A DNA stretch of 10,291 nucleotides. Source: Acidimicrobiia bacterium (lineage in GTDB: Bacteria; Actinomycetota; Acidimicrobiia; Acidimicrobiales; JACDCH01). The stretch's first letter is position 1; every line of letters starts with the position of its first letter. The stretch lies in NCBI GenBank assembly GCA_013694495.1, contig JACDCH010000504.1, forward strand, positions 1 through 10,291, in the 5' to 3' direction. The translations under genes were made by a program, and so were the position numbers. The notes below the pieces were generated by a model. It made no database searches and was not told the DNA's origin. It saw nothing but the letters and a program-made list of their open reading frames with translations. Below, one piece after another: positions 1 through 6,136 of the stretch.

Positions 1-158
1 CCGACACCGCGCCCACCGGCGTGGTGGCCCACGCCGCCACCGTCGTCGACGTCGGCGACCGGGCCGTCACCGTCGCCGTCCCCGAGGCCGACGCCCCCCG
101 CCTCGCCTTCGCGGCCGCCCGGGGCACCGTCACCCTCGCTCTCGTCGGCGCCGGCTGA
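1..158 (+). CDS. C-terminal end of a truncated gene, possibly CpaB/RcpC-like SAF protein
   Basis: The open frame enters from the left edge (first full codon at base 3) and stops at TGA 156-158, leaving about 51 codons. Third codon positions are almost all G or C, as expected for real coding sequence here. The visible peptide is rich in Val, Ala and Asp. It ends with a beta-strand-like VTVAVPEADAPRL stretch followed by an Ala-rich helix and GTVTLALVGAG. This pattern resembles the C-terminus of actinobacterial CpaB/RcpC proteins (SAF domain, Flp/tad pilus assembly), where a strand plus 'EADA..LA.A...G.V.LAL' ends the chain. That identification rests on remembered family style over a short fragment, so it is tentative. 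The gene converges on uppP, 48 bp away. Confidence 0.5.
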   Translation, partial: DTAPTGVVAHAATVVDVGDRAVTVAVPEADAPRLAFAAARGTVTLALVGAG

Positions 159-182
159 CCGGCCGCCTGGCACCCTCCGGTC
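157..182. terminator. Possible hairpin between convergent genes
   Basis: GACCGG (157-162) and CCGGTC (177-182) form a 6-bp inverted repeat with a 14-nt spacer. It begins inside the stop codon of the left-edge gene, in the short gap before the 3' end of uppP. There is no T-run. The position between convergent genes is the main reason to consider a terminator. In DNA this GC-rich, chance repeats of this size are common. Confidence 0.2.
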
Positions 183-206
183 GGCGGTCGCCCGGGGCAG
201 CAGCGG

Positions 207-1025
207 TCAGCGGGCGGTGAAGATCCCGAGGATGGCGACGCCGGCGAGCACCCGGTAGATCACGAACGGGGTGAAGGTCGAGGTGCGGACGAGGCGGAGG
301 ATGCCCCACACCGCCAGCCAGCCGGTCACGGCCGAGGCCACGATGCCCCAGAAGAACGGGGCGGCGAACCCGTCGGGGATGCCGGTCCCGTCGGAGCCGA
401 AGGCGTCGACGCCCTTGAACAGCACGGCCCCGGCCGTGATCGGGACGCTCATCAGGAACGCCACCCGGACGGCGGCGTCGCGGGCGAGGCCGGCGAAGCG
501 GCCGGCGGTCATCGTCACCCCGCTGCGGCTCACGCCGGGCTGCAGCGCCAGTGCCTGCCCGACGCCCATGAGCACGACATCGCGCAAGCGGACCTCCTCG
601 ATCGAGCGGCGGCCCGGCGCCCGGTCGGCCCACAGCAGCACGAGGCCGAACACGATCAGCATCGTGGCGATCAGTGGGATCTGGCCCAGGTGCTCGTCGA
701 TGAAGTCCGAGAGCAGCGCCCCGGTGATGGCGGCCGGCACCGACGACAGCGCGAGGTACCAGGCCAGGCGGCCGTTGCGGGACTTCGGCTTCGTGAGGCC
801 GTCGCGGACGAGGCCTACGAGGTCGCCGCGGAAGTAGGCGACGAGGGCGAACAGCGTGCCGATGTGGAGGGCCACGTCGAACGTCTTCTCGAGCCCGGCG
901 TCGCCGCCGAAGTCGTTCCAGTCGAAGAGCCAGGGCACGACGAGCAGGTGCCCGGACGAGCTGATGGGCAGGAACTCCGAGAGGCCCTGGACGATGCCGA
1001 GGACGACGGCATGGAGGATCGGCAC
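207..1025 (-). CDS. uppP: Undecaprenyl-diphosphatase UppP (BacA family)
   Basis: The 272-residue integral membrane protein has the usual length for UppP/BacA. This enzyme dephosphorylates undecaprenyl diphosphate to regenerate the lipid carrier for peptidoglycan and other envelope polymers, and high dosage gives bacitracin resistance. The first signature is GIVQGLSEFLPISSSGHL at residues 10-27, with Glu17, Ser23 and His26 matching E. coli Glu21, Ser27 and His30. E. coli Glu17 is Gln13 here, a common family variant. The second signature, PGVSRSG at 163-169, supplies the catalytic Arg167. Several hydrophobic spans of about 20 residues (for example 52-64, 116-132, 186-203, 223-243, 253-269) support a polytopic membrane protein. 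The start is a GTG (1023-1025) with no visible Shine-Dalgarno. It lies 26 bp after the upstream PmbA/TldE paralog's stop, so co-transcription and perhaps coupled translation are likely. Confidence 0.96.
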   Translation of the reverse strand: MPILHAVVLGIVQGLSEFLPISSSGHLLVVPWLFDWNDFGGDAGLEKTFDVALHIGTLFALVAYFRGDLVGLVRDGLTKPKSRNGRLAWYLALSSVPAAITGALLSDFIDEHLGQIPLIATMLIVFGLVLLWADRAPGRRSIEEVRLRDVVLMGVGQALALQPGVSRSGVTMTAGRFAGLARDAAVRVAFLMSVPITAGAVLFKGVDAFGSDGTGIPDGFAAPFFWGIVASAVTGWLAVWGILRLVRTSTFTPFVIYRVLAGVAILGIFTAR

Positions 1026-1051
1026 GGCGGGCGAAGGTAGGGCGGGCGCGC

Positions 1052-2401
1052 TCAGTTACCGGACAACGAGACCTCGCCGACGACTACGGTCGGGAAGCCG
1101 TCGCCGCTCGGGAGCCACTCGAGATCGGCCCCGACGGCCACGACGTCGAGCAGGAGCCGCTGCAGCGTGGAGGCGACGGTGACCTCGCGGACCGGCTGGA
1201 GGGCCTCGCCCCCGCCCACCAGCATCCCCTCGACGCCCACGGAGAAGTCACCCGACACCGGGTTGACGCCGGAGTGGAGGCCGGTCATGGCCTGCACCAC
1301 CAACGCGCCGTCGTAGCGGGCGAGCAGGTCGTCCCAACTCCCGTCGCCCGGCTCGAGGGCCAGGGCCTGCACGCCGGCGCCGGGCATGGAGCGGGCGCTG
1401 CGCACGGCCGACCCGGTCGACGCCCGACCGAGCCGGCGGCCGGTGGTGCTGTCGAGCAGGAACCCCTGGAGCCGACCGGCGTCGAGCAGGACGTTGCGCC
1501 GGGTGGCCAGCCCTTCGCCGTCGTGGCTCTCGGCCCCGAGCGAGCGGTGGTCGGTGGGGTCGTCGACCAGCGTGAGCACCGGAGCCGCGATCGCGTCACC
1601 CTCGCGGTCGGCGAACGGCGAACGGCCCTTCGTGACCGGTTCCCCGCACAACGTCCCGGCGACGATGCCGATCACCGAGGCGGCCATCCGGGGCTCGAGG
1701 ATCAGCGCGATCCGCCGGGTCGAGATCTTGGTCGCCCCGAGCAGCCGGGTGGCGCGGTCGACAGCGTCGGCGACCGCCTCGTCGAAGTCGAGCTCGTCGG
1801 GCTCGCGGCCCACCGTGGACCCGACGCCGGTCTGGGTCTCGGCGCCGTCGCGGGCCAGGGCCTGCACGGAGAGGTGGCAGCCGGTGGCGCGCGACCACTG
1901 GGCGATGCCGGTTGACGTGGCCACCGCGCTCTCGCCGAACGAATCGCCCCACGCCGCCACCCGCACCCCGGCGATGCGCGGGTCGGCGGCTCGCACCGCC
2001 CGCTCGAGCGCGATGGCCCGCTCGATCTTGTCCGCTGCCCCGTAGGCGGGCAGCGCCGGACGCCACAGGTCGACGGGGACGGGCGCGACGCCGTCGGGCT
2101 CGGCCACCCCGGCGTGCTCGTCGGGCTCGGCGAAGCGGGCGTTGTCGCGGGCATCGGCCAGCACCTCGGCGACCACGCCCTCGTCGAGGGTGCCGGCCGA
2201 GGCGAACCCGACCCGGTGGTCGCTGACCACCCGCACCCCGATGCCGAACGTGTCGGCCGACGTGAACGACTCGACCGCGCCGTCGTAGGCCCGCACCGCG
2301 GTCGACGACCGGCGGGCCACGCACACCTCCACCTGCTCGCCCTCGGCGGCCGACGACGCGATGCGCGTGGCCAGGTCGAGCAGCTCCGGACGGGACGACA
2401 T
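1052..2401 (-). CDS. TldD/PmbA-family protein, TldE-type paralog without zinc motif (distal copy)
   Basis: The 449-residue protein matches the full length of the PmbA/TldE family. In characterised systems, TldE is the non-catalytic partner that forms a ring-like heterocomplex with the zinc protease TldD, which cuts unfolded peptides. The N-terminal domain shows the family pattern with VRAYDGAVESF (36-46), GIGVRVVSDHRVGFAS (53-68) and LADARDNARFAEPDE (81-95). The C-terminal domain has LTLVDDP (276-282), DGEGLATRRNVLLDAGRLQG (294-313) and the PmbA signature GLHSGVNPVSGDFSVG (374-389). Where TldD has HEACGH this copy reads IGIVAG (near residues 244-249), so it cannot bind zinc in that way. It resembles the next gene upstream along most of its length and is clearly its paralog. 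The ATG start at 2399-2401 aligns its N-terminus with that paralog. A weak GGAG lies 11 nt upstream. uppP follows after 26 bp. Confidence 0.93.
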   Translation of the reverse strand: MSSRPELLDLATRIASSAAEGEQVEVCVARRSSTAVRAYDGAVESFTSADTFGIGVRVVSDHRVGFASAGTLDEGVVAEVLADARDNARFAEPDEHAGVAEPDGVAPVPVDLWRPALPAYGAADKIERAIALERAVRAADPRIAGVRVAAWGDSFGESAVATSTGIAQWSRATGCHLSVQALARDGAETQTGVGSTVGREPDELDFDEAVADAVDRATRLLGATKISTRRIALILEPRMAASVIGIVAGTLCGEPVTKGRSPFADREGDAIAAPVLTLVDDPTDHRSLGAESHDGEGLATRRNVLLDAGRLQGFLLDSTTGRRLGRASTGSAVRSARSMPGAGVQALALEPGDGSWDDLLARYDGALVVQAMTGLHSGVNPVSGDFSVGVEGMLVGGGEALQPVREVTVASTLQRLLLDVVAVGADLEWLPSGDGFPTVVVGEVSLSGN

Positions 2402-2418
2402 CGGCCGGGGGGCTCCGC

Positions 2419-2536
2419 TCAGGACCTGCGGACGGATGCGGCCGACGGCCGCGTCGCCGCAGGTCCTTCCTGTGTCTCGATTCGATTCCGGAGCCCGGCG
2501 AGGGGGCTTCGCCGCGCCGGTCCCGACGCCTCCATC
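2419..2536. repeat. Tandem ~119-bp intergenic repeat, copy 1
   Basis: This is the first of two adjacent units filling the gap between the two PmbA/TldE genes. It begins with TCAGGACCTGCGG. An 11-bp inverted repeat (2421-2431 with 2457-2467, spacer 25 nt) is perfect. Its spacer contains a second perfect stem, GCGGCC (2438-2443) with GGCCGC (2447-2452). A further stem, CGGCGA (2496-2501) with TCGCCG (2509-2514), follows. Bases 2457-2486 are identical to 2576-2605 in copy 2. The spacer inside the main hairpin is the most diverged part. I see no convincing coding pattern in it. Confidence 0.85.
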
Positions 2537-2656
2537 TCAGGACCTGCGGATGGATTGGCGCCGACGATCATGGGACCGCAGGTCCTTCCTGTGTCTCGAT
2601 TCGATGCCGGGGCCCGGCGAGGGGGGCTTCGCCGGGGCGGTCCGGACCCCTTCATC
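2537..2656. repeat. Tandem ~119-bp intergenic repeat, copy 2
   Basis: The second unit starts with the same TCAGGACCTGCGG and runs up to the stop codon of the upstream tldE-like gene, whose complement (2657-2659) again reads TCAGG. The unit junctions are therefore all of the form CATCTCAGG. The main 11-bp inverted repeat is conserved perfectly (2539-2549 with 2576-2586, spacer 26 nt), although its spacer differs from copy 1. The second stem is longer here: CCCGGCGA (2613-2620) with TCGCCGGG (2629-2636). A self-complementary GGTCCGGACC lies at 2639-2648. If the cluster is one transcript, both units lie in the intercistronic RNA. Confidence 0.85.
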
Positions 2657-3997
2657 TCAGGTGCCGCTGACGGTCACGTCGCCCACCACGAGGGTGACGC
2701 CGGCAGCGTTGCCCGGGAGCCAGGTGAGGTCGTTGCCGACGCCCCGCACGTCGAGCAGCATCCGCTGCAACGTGGAGGCGATCGTGAACTCCCGGACCGG
2801 TTCGCCGAGCGCCCCGCCGGTGATGCGCAGCCCGTCGGCGCCGGTGGAGAAGTCGCCGCTGATCGGGTTGACACCCGAGTGCAGCCCCGACACCTCCTGC
2901 ACGTAGAACCCATCGTCGACGCCGGCGAACAGCTCGGCGGGCGAGGTGGTGCCCGGCGCGATGGCGAGGGCCCGAGGCCCGACCTTGGGCGTGGTCGAGA
3001 AGCTGCGGACGGCCGAGCCGGTGGAGCTCGTGCCCATCCGCCTGGCCGTGTACGTGTTGTGGAGGAACGCCTGGAGCACGCCACCGGCGAGGAGCTCGGT
3101 GCGGCGGGTGGCGAGGCCCTCGCCATCGATGGCGGTGGCGGTGAGCGCCCGCGCGTCGCGCGGATCGTCGACCAGGGTGACGAGCGGCGAGGCCACCAGG
3201 TCGCCGAGGCGGTCGGCGAACAGCGAGCGGCTCTTCAGCACCTCCTCGGCCGACAGGGCGTAGCCGACGATGCCGAGGAACTGCGACGTGACGTAGGGGT
3301 CGAGCACCACCGTGCAGCGCTTCGACGCCGGCTTCCCGGCCCCCAGCAGGCGGGTGGCCCGTCGGGCCGTCTCCTCGGCGCAGGCGGCGACGTCGAGCTC
3401 GCCGGGCTCGCGGCCGATCGAGTACCACCAGCCGATCTGCGTCTCGCCCGCGTCGTCGGCCAGGGCGCTGGCGACGATCGACGCGTACGTCTCCCGGCTG
3501 GTGATGCGCAGGCCGGCGGTGGTGACGATCGCCACCTCGGCCTGCCCGTCCTCGTAGTCGGACGCCTCGAGGCCGCTGATGCGGGGGTCGGCGGCCCGCA
3601 CGGCGCGCTCGAGCTCCATGGCCAGCTCGATCTTGCGCTCGGTCGGGAAGGCGGCGAGCTCCTCGCGGTACACGTCGAGCTCGGCGTAGGGCACGCCGTC
3701 GGGCTCGGCCAGGCCGTAGGCCTCGTCGGGGTCGCCGAAGCCGGCGTTGTCGCGGGCGTCGGCCAGCACCTCCTCGAGCACGTCGACGTCGAGCGTGCCG
3801 GCGTAGGCGAAACCCTGGCGCTGGTCGCGGATGACCCGCACGCCGACGCCGGCCGACTCGGCCGACGAGAGCTTCTCGATCTCGCCGTCGTAGACCCGGA
3901 TCTCGATGTCGCGCGAGCGCCCGACCATGACCTCGATCTGCTCGCCGTCGCGGGCCCACGAGCAGACCCGGTCGGCGATGTCCAGCAGCTCCGCCAT
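2657..3997 (-). CDS. TldD/PmbA-family protein, TldE-type paralog without zinc motif (proximal copy)
   Basis: The 446-residue protein is the second PmbA/TldE-type protein of the cluster and would act as a structural or substrate-recruiting partner of TldD in the cytoplasm. Family features are IEIRVYDGEIEKLSS (31-45), GVGVRVIRDQRQGFAYAG (50-67), LVASPLVTLVDDP (267-279), DGEGLATRRTELLAGGVLQA (291-310) and GLHSGVNPISGDFSTG (371-386). In the position of the TldD HExxxH helix it reads LGIVGY (around 241-246), so the zinc ligands are absent. The frame stays open upstream to 4105. That extension reads as low-complexity Pro/Arg sequence across a GC hairpin and repeats, so I chose the internal ATG at 3995-3997. 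It gives MAELLDIADRV, matching the paralog's N-terminus. No strong Shine-Dalgarno is visible. A 210-bp spacer separates it from tldD upstream. Confidence 0.93.
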   Translation of the reverse strand: MAELLDIADRVCSWARDGEQIEVMVGRSRDIEIRVYDGEIEKLSSAESAGVGVRVIRDQRQGFAYAGTLDVDVLEEVLADARDNAGFGDPDEAYGLAEPDGVPYAELDVYREELAAFPTERKIELAMELERAVRAADPRISGLEASDYEDGQAEVAIVTTAGLRITSRETYASIVASALADDAGETQIGWWYSIGREPGELDVAACAEETARRATRLLGAGKPASKRCTVVLDPYVTSQFLGIVGYALSAEEVLKSRSLFADRLGDLVASPLVTLVDDPRDARALTATAIDGEGLATRRTELLAGGVLQAFLHNTYTARRMGTSSTGSAVRSFSTTPKVGPRALAIAPGTTSPAELFAGVDDGFYVQEVSGLHSGVNPISGDFSTGADGLRITGGALGEPVREFTIASTLQRMLLDVRGVGNDLTWLPGNAAGVTLVVGDVTVSGT

Positions 3998-4207
3998 CAG
4001 ACGCCGCCGCTCAAATTCGCATCTCGTTGATCGGGCACGGCGTCGAACCGTCGACCTGGAGCCCGCCGGAGGCGCTGGGGGTCTGGGGGCGGAGCCCCCG
4101 GGCATCGGCCGCAGGGCGACGAAGTCGGCCGAGGACCGGAACTGTCCGAGCGCAGCGAGGGCGAGCGAACTCGACCGAACGGAGCGAAGCGAGTGAGGTC
4201 GAAATCC
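3998..4207. other. Non-coding spacer between tldD and the proximal tldE-like gene
   Basis: The 210-bp gap holds no ORF I can support. On the minus strand it contains CTCGCTTCGCTC and CTCGCTGCGCTC motifs (within 4148-4195), an inverted repeat TCGACC/GGTCGA (4171-4176 with 4197-4202), the GC hairpin at 4085-4099 and a short palindrome GTCGA/TCGAC (4042-4046 with 4051-4055). Short repeats of this kind are often dispersed between genes in GC-rich actinobacteria. That statement is general experience and was not searched here. Confidence 0.6.
4085..4099. repeat. GC hairpin GGGGGC-GGA-GCCCCC
   Basis: A perfect 6-bp stem (4085-4090 with 4094-4099) closes a 3-nt loop. It is preceded by CTGGGGGTCT, so the minus strand reads a GGGGGCTCCGCCCCC hairpin followed by AGACCCCC. 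This resembles a hairpin seen between genes in many GC-rich actinobacterial genomes. It could attenuate transcription between tldD and the downstream tldE-like gene or stabilise the mRNA end, but no U-tract follows on either strand. Confidence 0.5.
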
Positions 4208-5599
4208 TCACGCCGCGGTTCCGCCGATGGTGAGCTCGGTGACGCGGAGGGTCGGGACGCCGTCGCCCACGGGAACGCCCTGGCCGTCCTTGCCGCACAT
4301 GCCGGGGTTGCCCATGGCGAAGTCCGACGCCACGGCGTCGATCTTGGTGAGCACCTCCGGGCCGTTGCCGATGAGGTTGCCCTCGCGGATCGGCTCGGTG
4401 AGCTTGCCGCCCTCGATCAGGTACGCCTCGGTCATGCCGAAGACGAAGTCGCCGGTGGCCGTGTTGACCTGGCCGCCGCCGAGGTGCTTCACGTACACGC
4501 CGTGGTCGGTGTCGGCCACGATCTCGTCGGCGTCGTGCTGGCCGGCGAGCAGGTAGGTGTTGCTCATCCGCACCATCGGCAGGTGCTGGTAGCTCTGACG
4601 CCGGCCGTTACCCGAACGGGCGCGCCCCTCCTTGCGGGCCCGGAGGTGGTCCCACATGTAGTCGGTGAGGACGCCGTCCTGGATGAGCACGTTGCGCTGG
4701 GCCGGCGTGCCCTCGTCGTCGATGGCGAAGCAGCCCCACTCCTCGGGCATCGTGCCGTCGTCGACGATCGTGACGAGCGGCGAGGCGACGAGCTCGCCGA
4801 CGCGACCCTTGAACACCGATGCGCCCTTGCCGACGAGGTCGGCCTCGAGCCCGTGGCCGCAGGCCTCGTGGAACATCACGCCGCCGCCGCCGGGGCCGAT
4901 GACGACCGGCATCGTGCCGGACGGCGCCGGGCGGGCGTCGAGCTTCGTGAGCGCCTGGCGGGCCACCTTGCGGGCGTGCTCCTCGACGTCGACCCGGTCG
5001 AACAGCTCCCAGCCGATGGTGAAGCCGACCGTCTCGTAGCCGGTCTGCATGCCGGTGTCGCCGGCCGCCACCGTCTGGACCGAGAGCAGCGTGCGGACCT
5101 GGTCGTCCTCGGCGAGGAGACCCTCGCTGTTGGCCACCAGGATCCGGCGGCGGCTGTCGCCGATACGGGCGCTGACCTGCTTGATGGCCGCGGACTCGGC
5201 CCGGGCGGCGTCGTTGGCCCGCTGCAGCAGAGCGACCTTGACCGCCTTCTCGATGGTCTCGGGGAGGATCGCCACCGGGTTGGGGCGGGGGGCCGTGACC
5301 CGGGTGAGGTCGACGATCCGCTCGCCGCCGCCACCGCCGCGGGCGGCCGCGGCGGCCGCCTCGGCCGCGGTGCGCAGGCCGTCCTCGCTCATGTCAGCGG
5401 TGTGGGCGTACCCGGTGGTCTCGCCGCTGACGACGCGGATGCCGACGCCGCGGTCGCGACCGGAGCTGAGCTCCTCGACCCGGCCGTCGTCGAGGCGGGC
5501 GGACGTGGCCCGCTTGTCCTCGGCGAACACCTCGGCGAAGTCGCCACCGGTGCGCAGCGCAGCCGACAGCGTGCGCTTGATCACTCCCTCGTCGAGCAC
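4208..5599 (-). CDS. tldD: Metalloprotease TldD
   Basis: The 463-residue protein is the catalytic TldD subunit of the TldD/TldE protease, a cytoplasmic zinc enzyme that degrades or trims unstructured peptides and processes some ribosomally made peptides such as microcin precursors. The zinc motif HEACGH is at residues 244-249, followed by GLEADLVGKGASVF and LVASPLVTIVDDG (271-283). The C-terminus has PGMCGKDGQGVPVGDG, with Cys435 in the place of the conserved Cys reported as a third metal ligand, and ends LTIGGTAA as is typical. The length is close to E. coli TldD (481). The start is GTG at 5597-5599. A strong GAGGGAGAG Shine-Dalgarno (5605-5613) sits 5 nt upstream, and the N-terminus VLDEGVIKRTLSAAL fits the family. 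The open frame extends upstream to 6154, but only antisense to the thioesterase gene. It is first in the minus-strand cluster and is followed by two TldE-type genes. Confidence 0.96.
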   Translation of the reverse strand: MLDEGVIKRTLSAALRTGGDFAEVFAEDKRATSARLDDGRVEELSSGRDRGVGIRVVSGETTGYAHTADMSEDGLRTAAEAAAAAARGGGGGERIVDLTRVTAPRPNPVAILPETIEKAVKVALLQRANDAARAESAAIKQVSARIGDSRRRILVANSEGLLAEDDQVRTLLSVQTVAAGDTGMQTGYETVGFTIGWELFDRVDVEEHARKVARQALTKLDARPAPSGTMPVVIGPGGGGVMFHEACGHGLEADLVGKGASVFKGRVGELVASPLVTIVDDGTMPEEWGCFAIDDEGTPAQRNVLIQDGVLTDYMWDHLRARKEGRARSGNGRRQSYQHLPMVRMSNTYLLAGQHDADEIVADTDHGVYVKHLGGGQVNTATGDFVFGMTEAYLIEGGKLTEPIREGNLIGNGPEVLTKIDAVASDFAMGNPGMCGKDGQGVPVGDGVPTLRVTELTIGGTAA

Positions 5600-5604
5600 G
5601 TGTT

Positions 5605-5613
5605 CTCTCCCTC
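5605..5613 (-). promoter_or_regulatory. Ribosome binding site deciding the tldD GTG start
   Basis: On the minus strand GAGGGAGAG lies 5 nt before the GTG at 5597-5599. It is the only strong Shine-Dalgarno near the N-terminal end of the TldD homology. It selects this GTG over starts further upstream, which would run into the divergent thioesterase gene. Confidence 0.75.
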
Positions 5614-5625
5614 GCAGACAGCGAT

Positions 5626-5651
5626 CCGCCGCCCTTTGATGCGGGCGGCGG
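5626..5651. promoter_or_regulatory. 9-bp inverted repeat in the tldD/thioesterase divergent region
   Basis: CCGCCGCCC (5626-5634) and GGGCGGCGG (5643-5651) are perfectly complementary with an 8-nt loop TTTGATGC. The repeat lies 27 nt upstream of the tldD GTG and 20 nt upstream of the thioesterase GTG. It could be a stem in the tldD 5' leader or an operator shared by both genes. The arms are simple GC triplets, so chance is possible, but the perfect 9-bp match and central placement stand out. Confidence 0.45.
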
Positions 5652-5660
5652 GGAACTGGC

Positions 5661-5666
5661 ATCGTA
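5661..5666 (-). promoter_or_regulatory. Candidate -10 element for tldD
   Basis: The minus strand reads TACGAT, matching the actinobacterial TANNNT -10 consensus, about 60 nt upstream of the tldD start codon. No recognisable TTGACA-like -35 lies 17-18 nt further upstream. If used, transcription would start near 5654 and the 5626-5651 inverted repeat would lie in the 5' UTR. Confidence 0.3.
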
Positions 5667-5671
5667 CCCGG

Positions 5672-6049
5672 GTGATCTTGGAGCCCGGCCTCAGCGGGTC
5701 GGCGTCGTTGCAGGTCGGCGTGGACGACACGGCGAAGGCGCTGCACTCCGGCGACGTCGAGGTGCTGGGCTCGCCGCGGGTGGTCGCGCTGGCCGAGGAG
5801 GCGTCGATCGCGGCGGTCGCCGGGGCGCTGCCGCCCGGTCAGACCACGGTCGGCATGCGCTTCCAGCTCGACCACCTGGCCCCGGCCGCCATCGGCGCCA
5901 CGGTCACCGCCGACGCCACCCTCGAGAAGGTCGAGGGCCGGCGCCTCACGTTCACGGTGTCGATCAACGACGAGCGGGGCCTCGTCGCCTGCGGCAAGGT
6001 CACCCGCGTCGTGGTCGAGACCGACCGCTTCCTCGACAAGTCCCGCTAG
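5672..6049 (+). CDS. FlK-like hot-dog thioesterase
   Basis: The 125-residue protein matches the small hot-dog thioesterases related to fluoroacetyl-CoA thioesterase FlK. Conserved stretches are GSASLQVGVDDTA (9-21), SGDVEVLGSPRVVALAEEA (26-44), TTVGMRFQLDHLAPAAIGA (58-76), a VEGRRLTFTVSINDERG stretch and a C-terminal RVVVETDRFL. Placed on FlK, Glu42 and His68 correspond to catalytic Glu50 and His76, and Ser34 sits where FlK has Thr42. It probably hydrolyses an acyl-CoA, but the substrate cannot be read from the sequence. The start is taken as GTG 5672-5674 (VILEPGL), where family similarity begins. An in-frame ATG at 5639 adds 11 residues but has no Shine-Dalgarno and lies in the hairpin loop. 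The gene is transcribed divergently from tldD. Confidence 0.88.
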   Translation: MILEPGLSGSASLQVGVDDTAKALHSGDVEVLGSPRVVALAEEASIAAVAGALPPGQTTVGMRFQLDHLAPAAIGATVTADATLEKVEGRRLTFTVSINDERGLVACGKVTRVVVETDRFLDKSR

Positions 6050-6059
6050 CCCGATCGGA

Positions 6060-6077
6060 ACAACCGGGGCAGGTTGT
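6060..6077 (+). terminator. Possible hairpin after the thioesterase gene
   Basis: ACAACC (6060-6065) pairs with GGTTGT (6072-6077) around a 6-nt loop GGGGCA, 10 nt past the thioesterase stop. No T-run follows, so an intrinsic terminator is only a weak possibility. Confidence 0.25.
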
Positions 6078-6136
6078 CGCAGGTGCCGTGGGTCACAACG
6101 CGGTATGGGGGCCGCTGCCGGCGGGGATCCTGCGTC

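Noticed and set aside
2419..2655. Minus-strand 78-codon open frame inside the tandem repeat
   Set aside because: The two repeat units are read in different frames, so the peptide does not repeat coherently. The conservation follows hairpin arms and not codons.
2419..2656. Possible CRISPR-like array
   Set aside because: Only two units, of about 119 bp, with no short uniform spacers and no cas genes nearby.
2114..4030. Long plus-strand open frame antisense to the tldE-like genes
   Set aside because: Its composition is Arg/Gly/Ala/Asp-rich without family features. It is the expected shadow of highly GC-biased codons on the minus strand, where two PmbA/TldE proteins are clearly recognised.
4036..4052. 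tRNA T-arm-like sequence on the minus strand (GACGG-TTCGACG-CCGTG), possible attachment site remnant
   Set aside because: Only four of five stem pairs form, there is no matching acceptor or anticodon arm upstream, and no integrase is in the window.
3998..4105. N-terminal extension of the proximal tldE-like protein to 4105
   Set aside because: The 36 extra residues are low-complexity Pro/Arg sequence over a hairpin. The paralog aligns from the internal ATG at 3997.
5639..5671. ATG start for the thioesterase at 5639
   Set aside because: There is no Shine-Dalgarno, and the added residues MRAAGNWHRTR lie outside family similarity, so the GTG at 5672 is preferred. This is not fully excluded.
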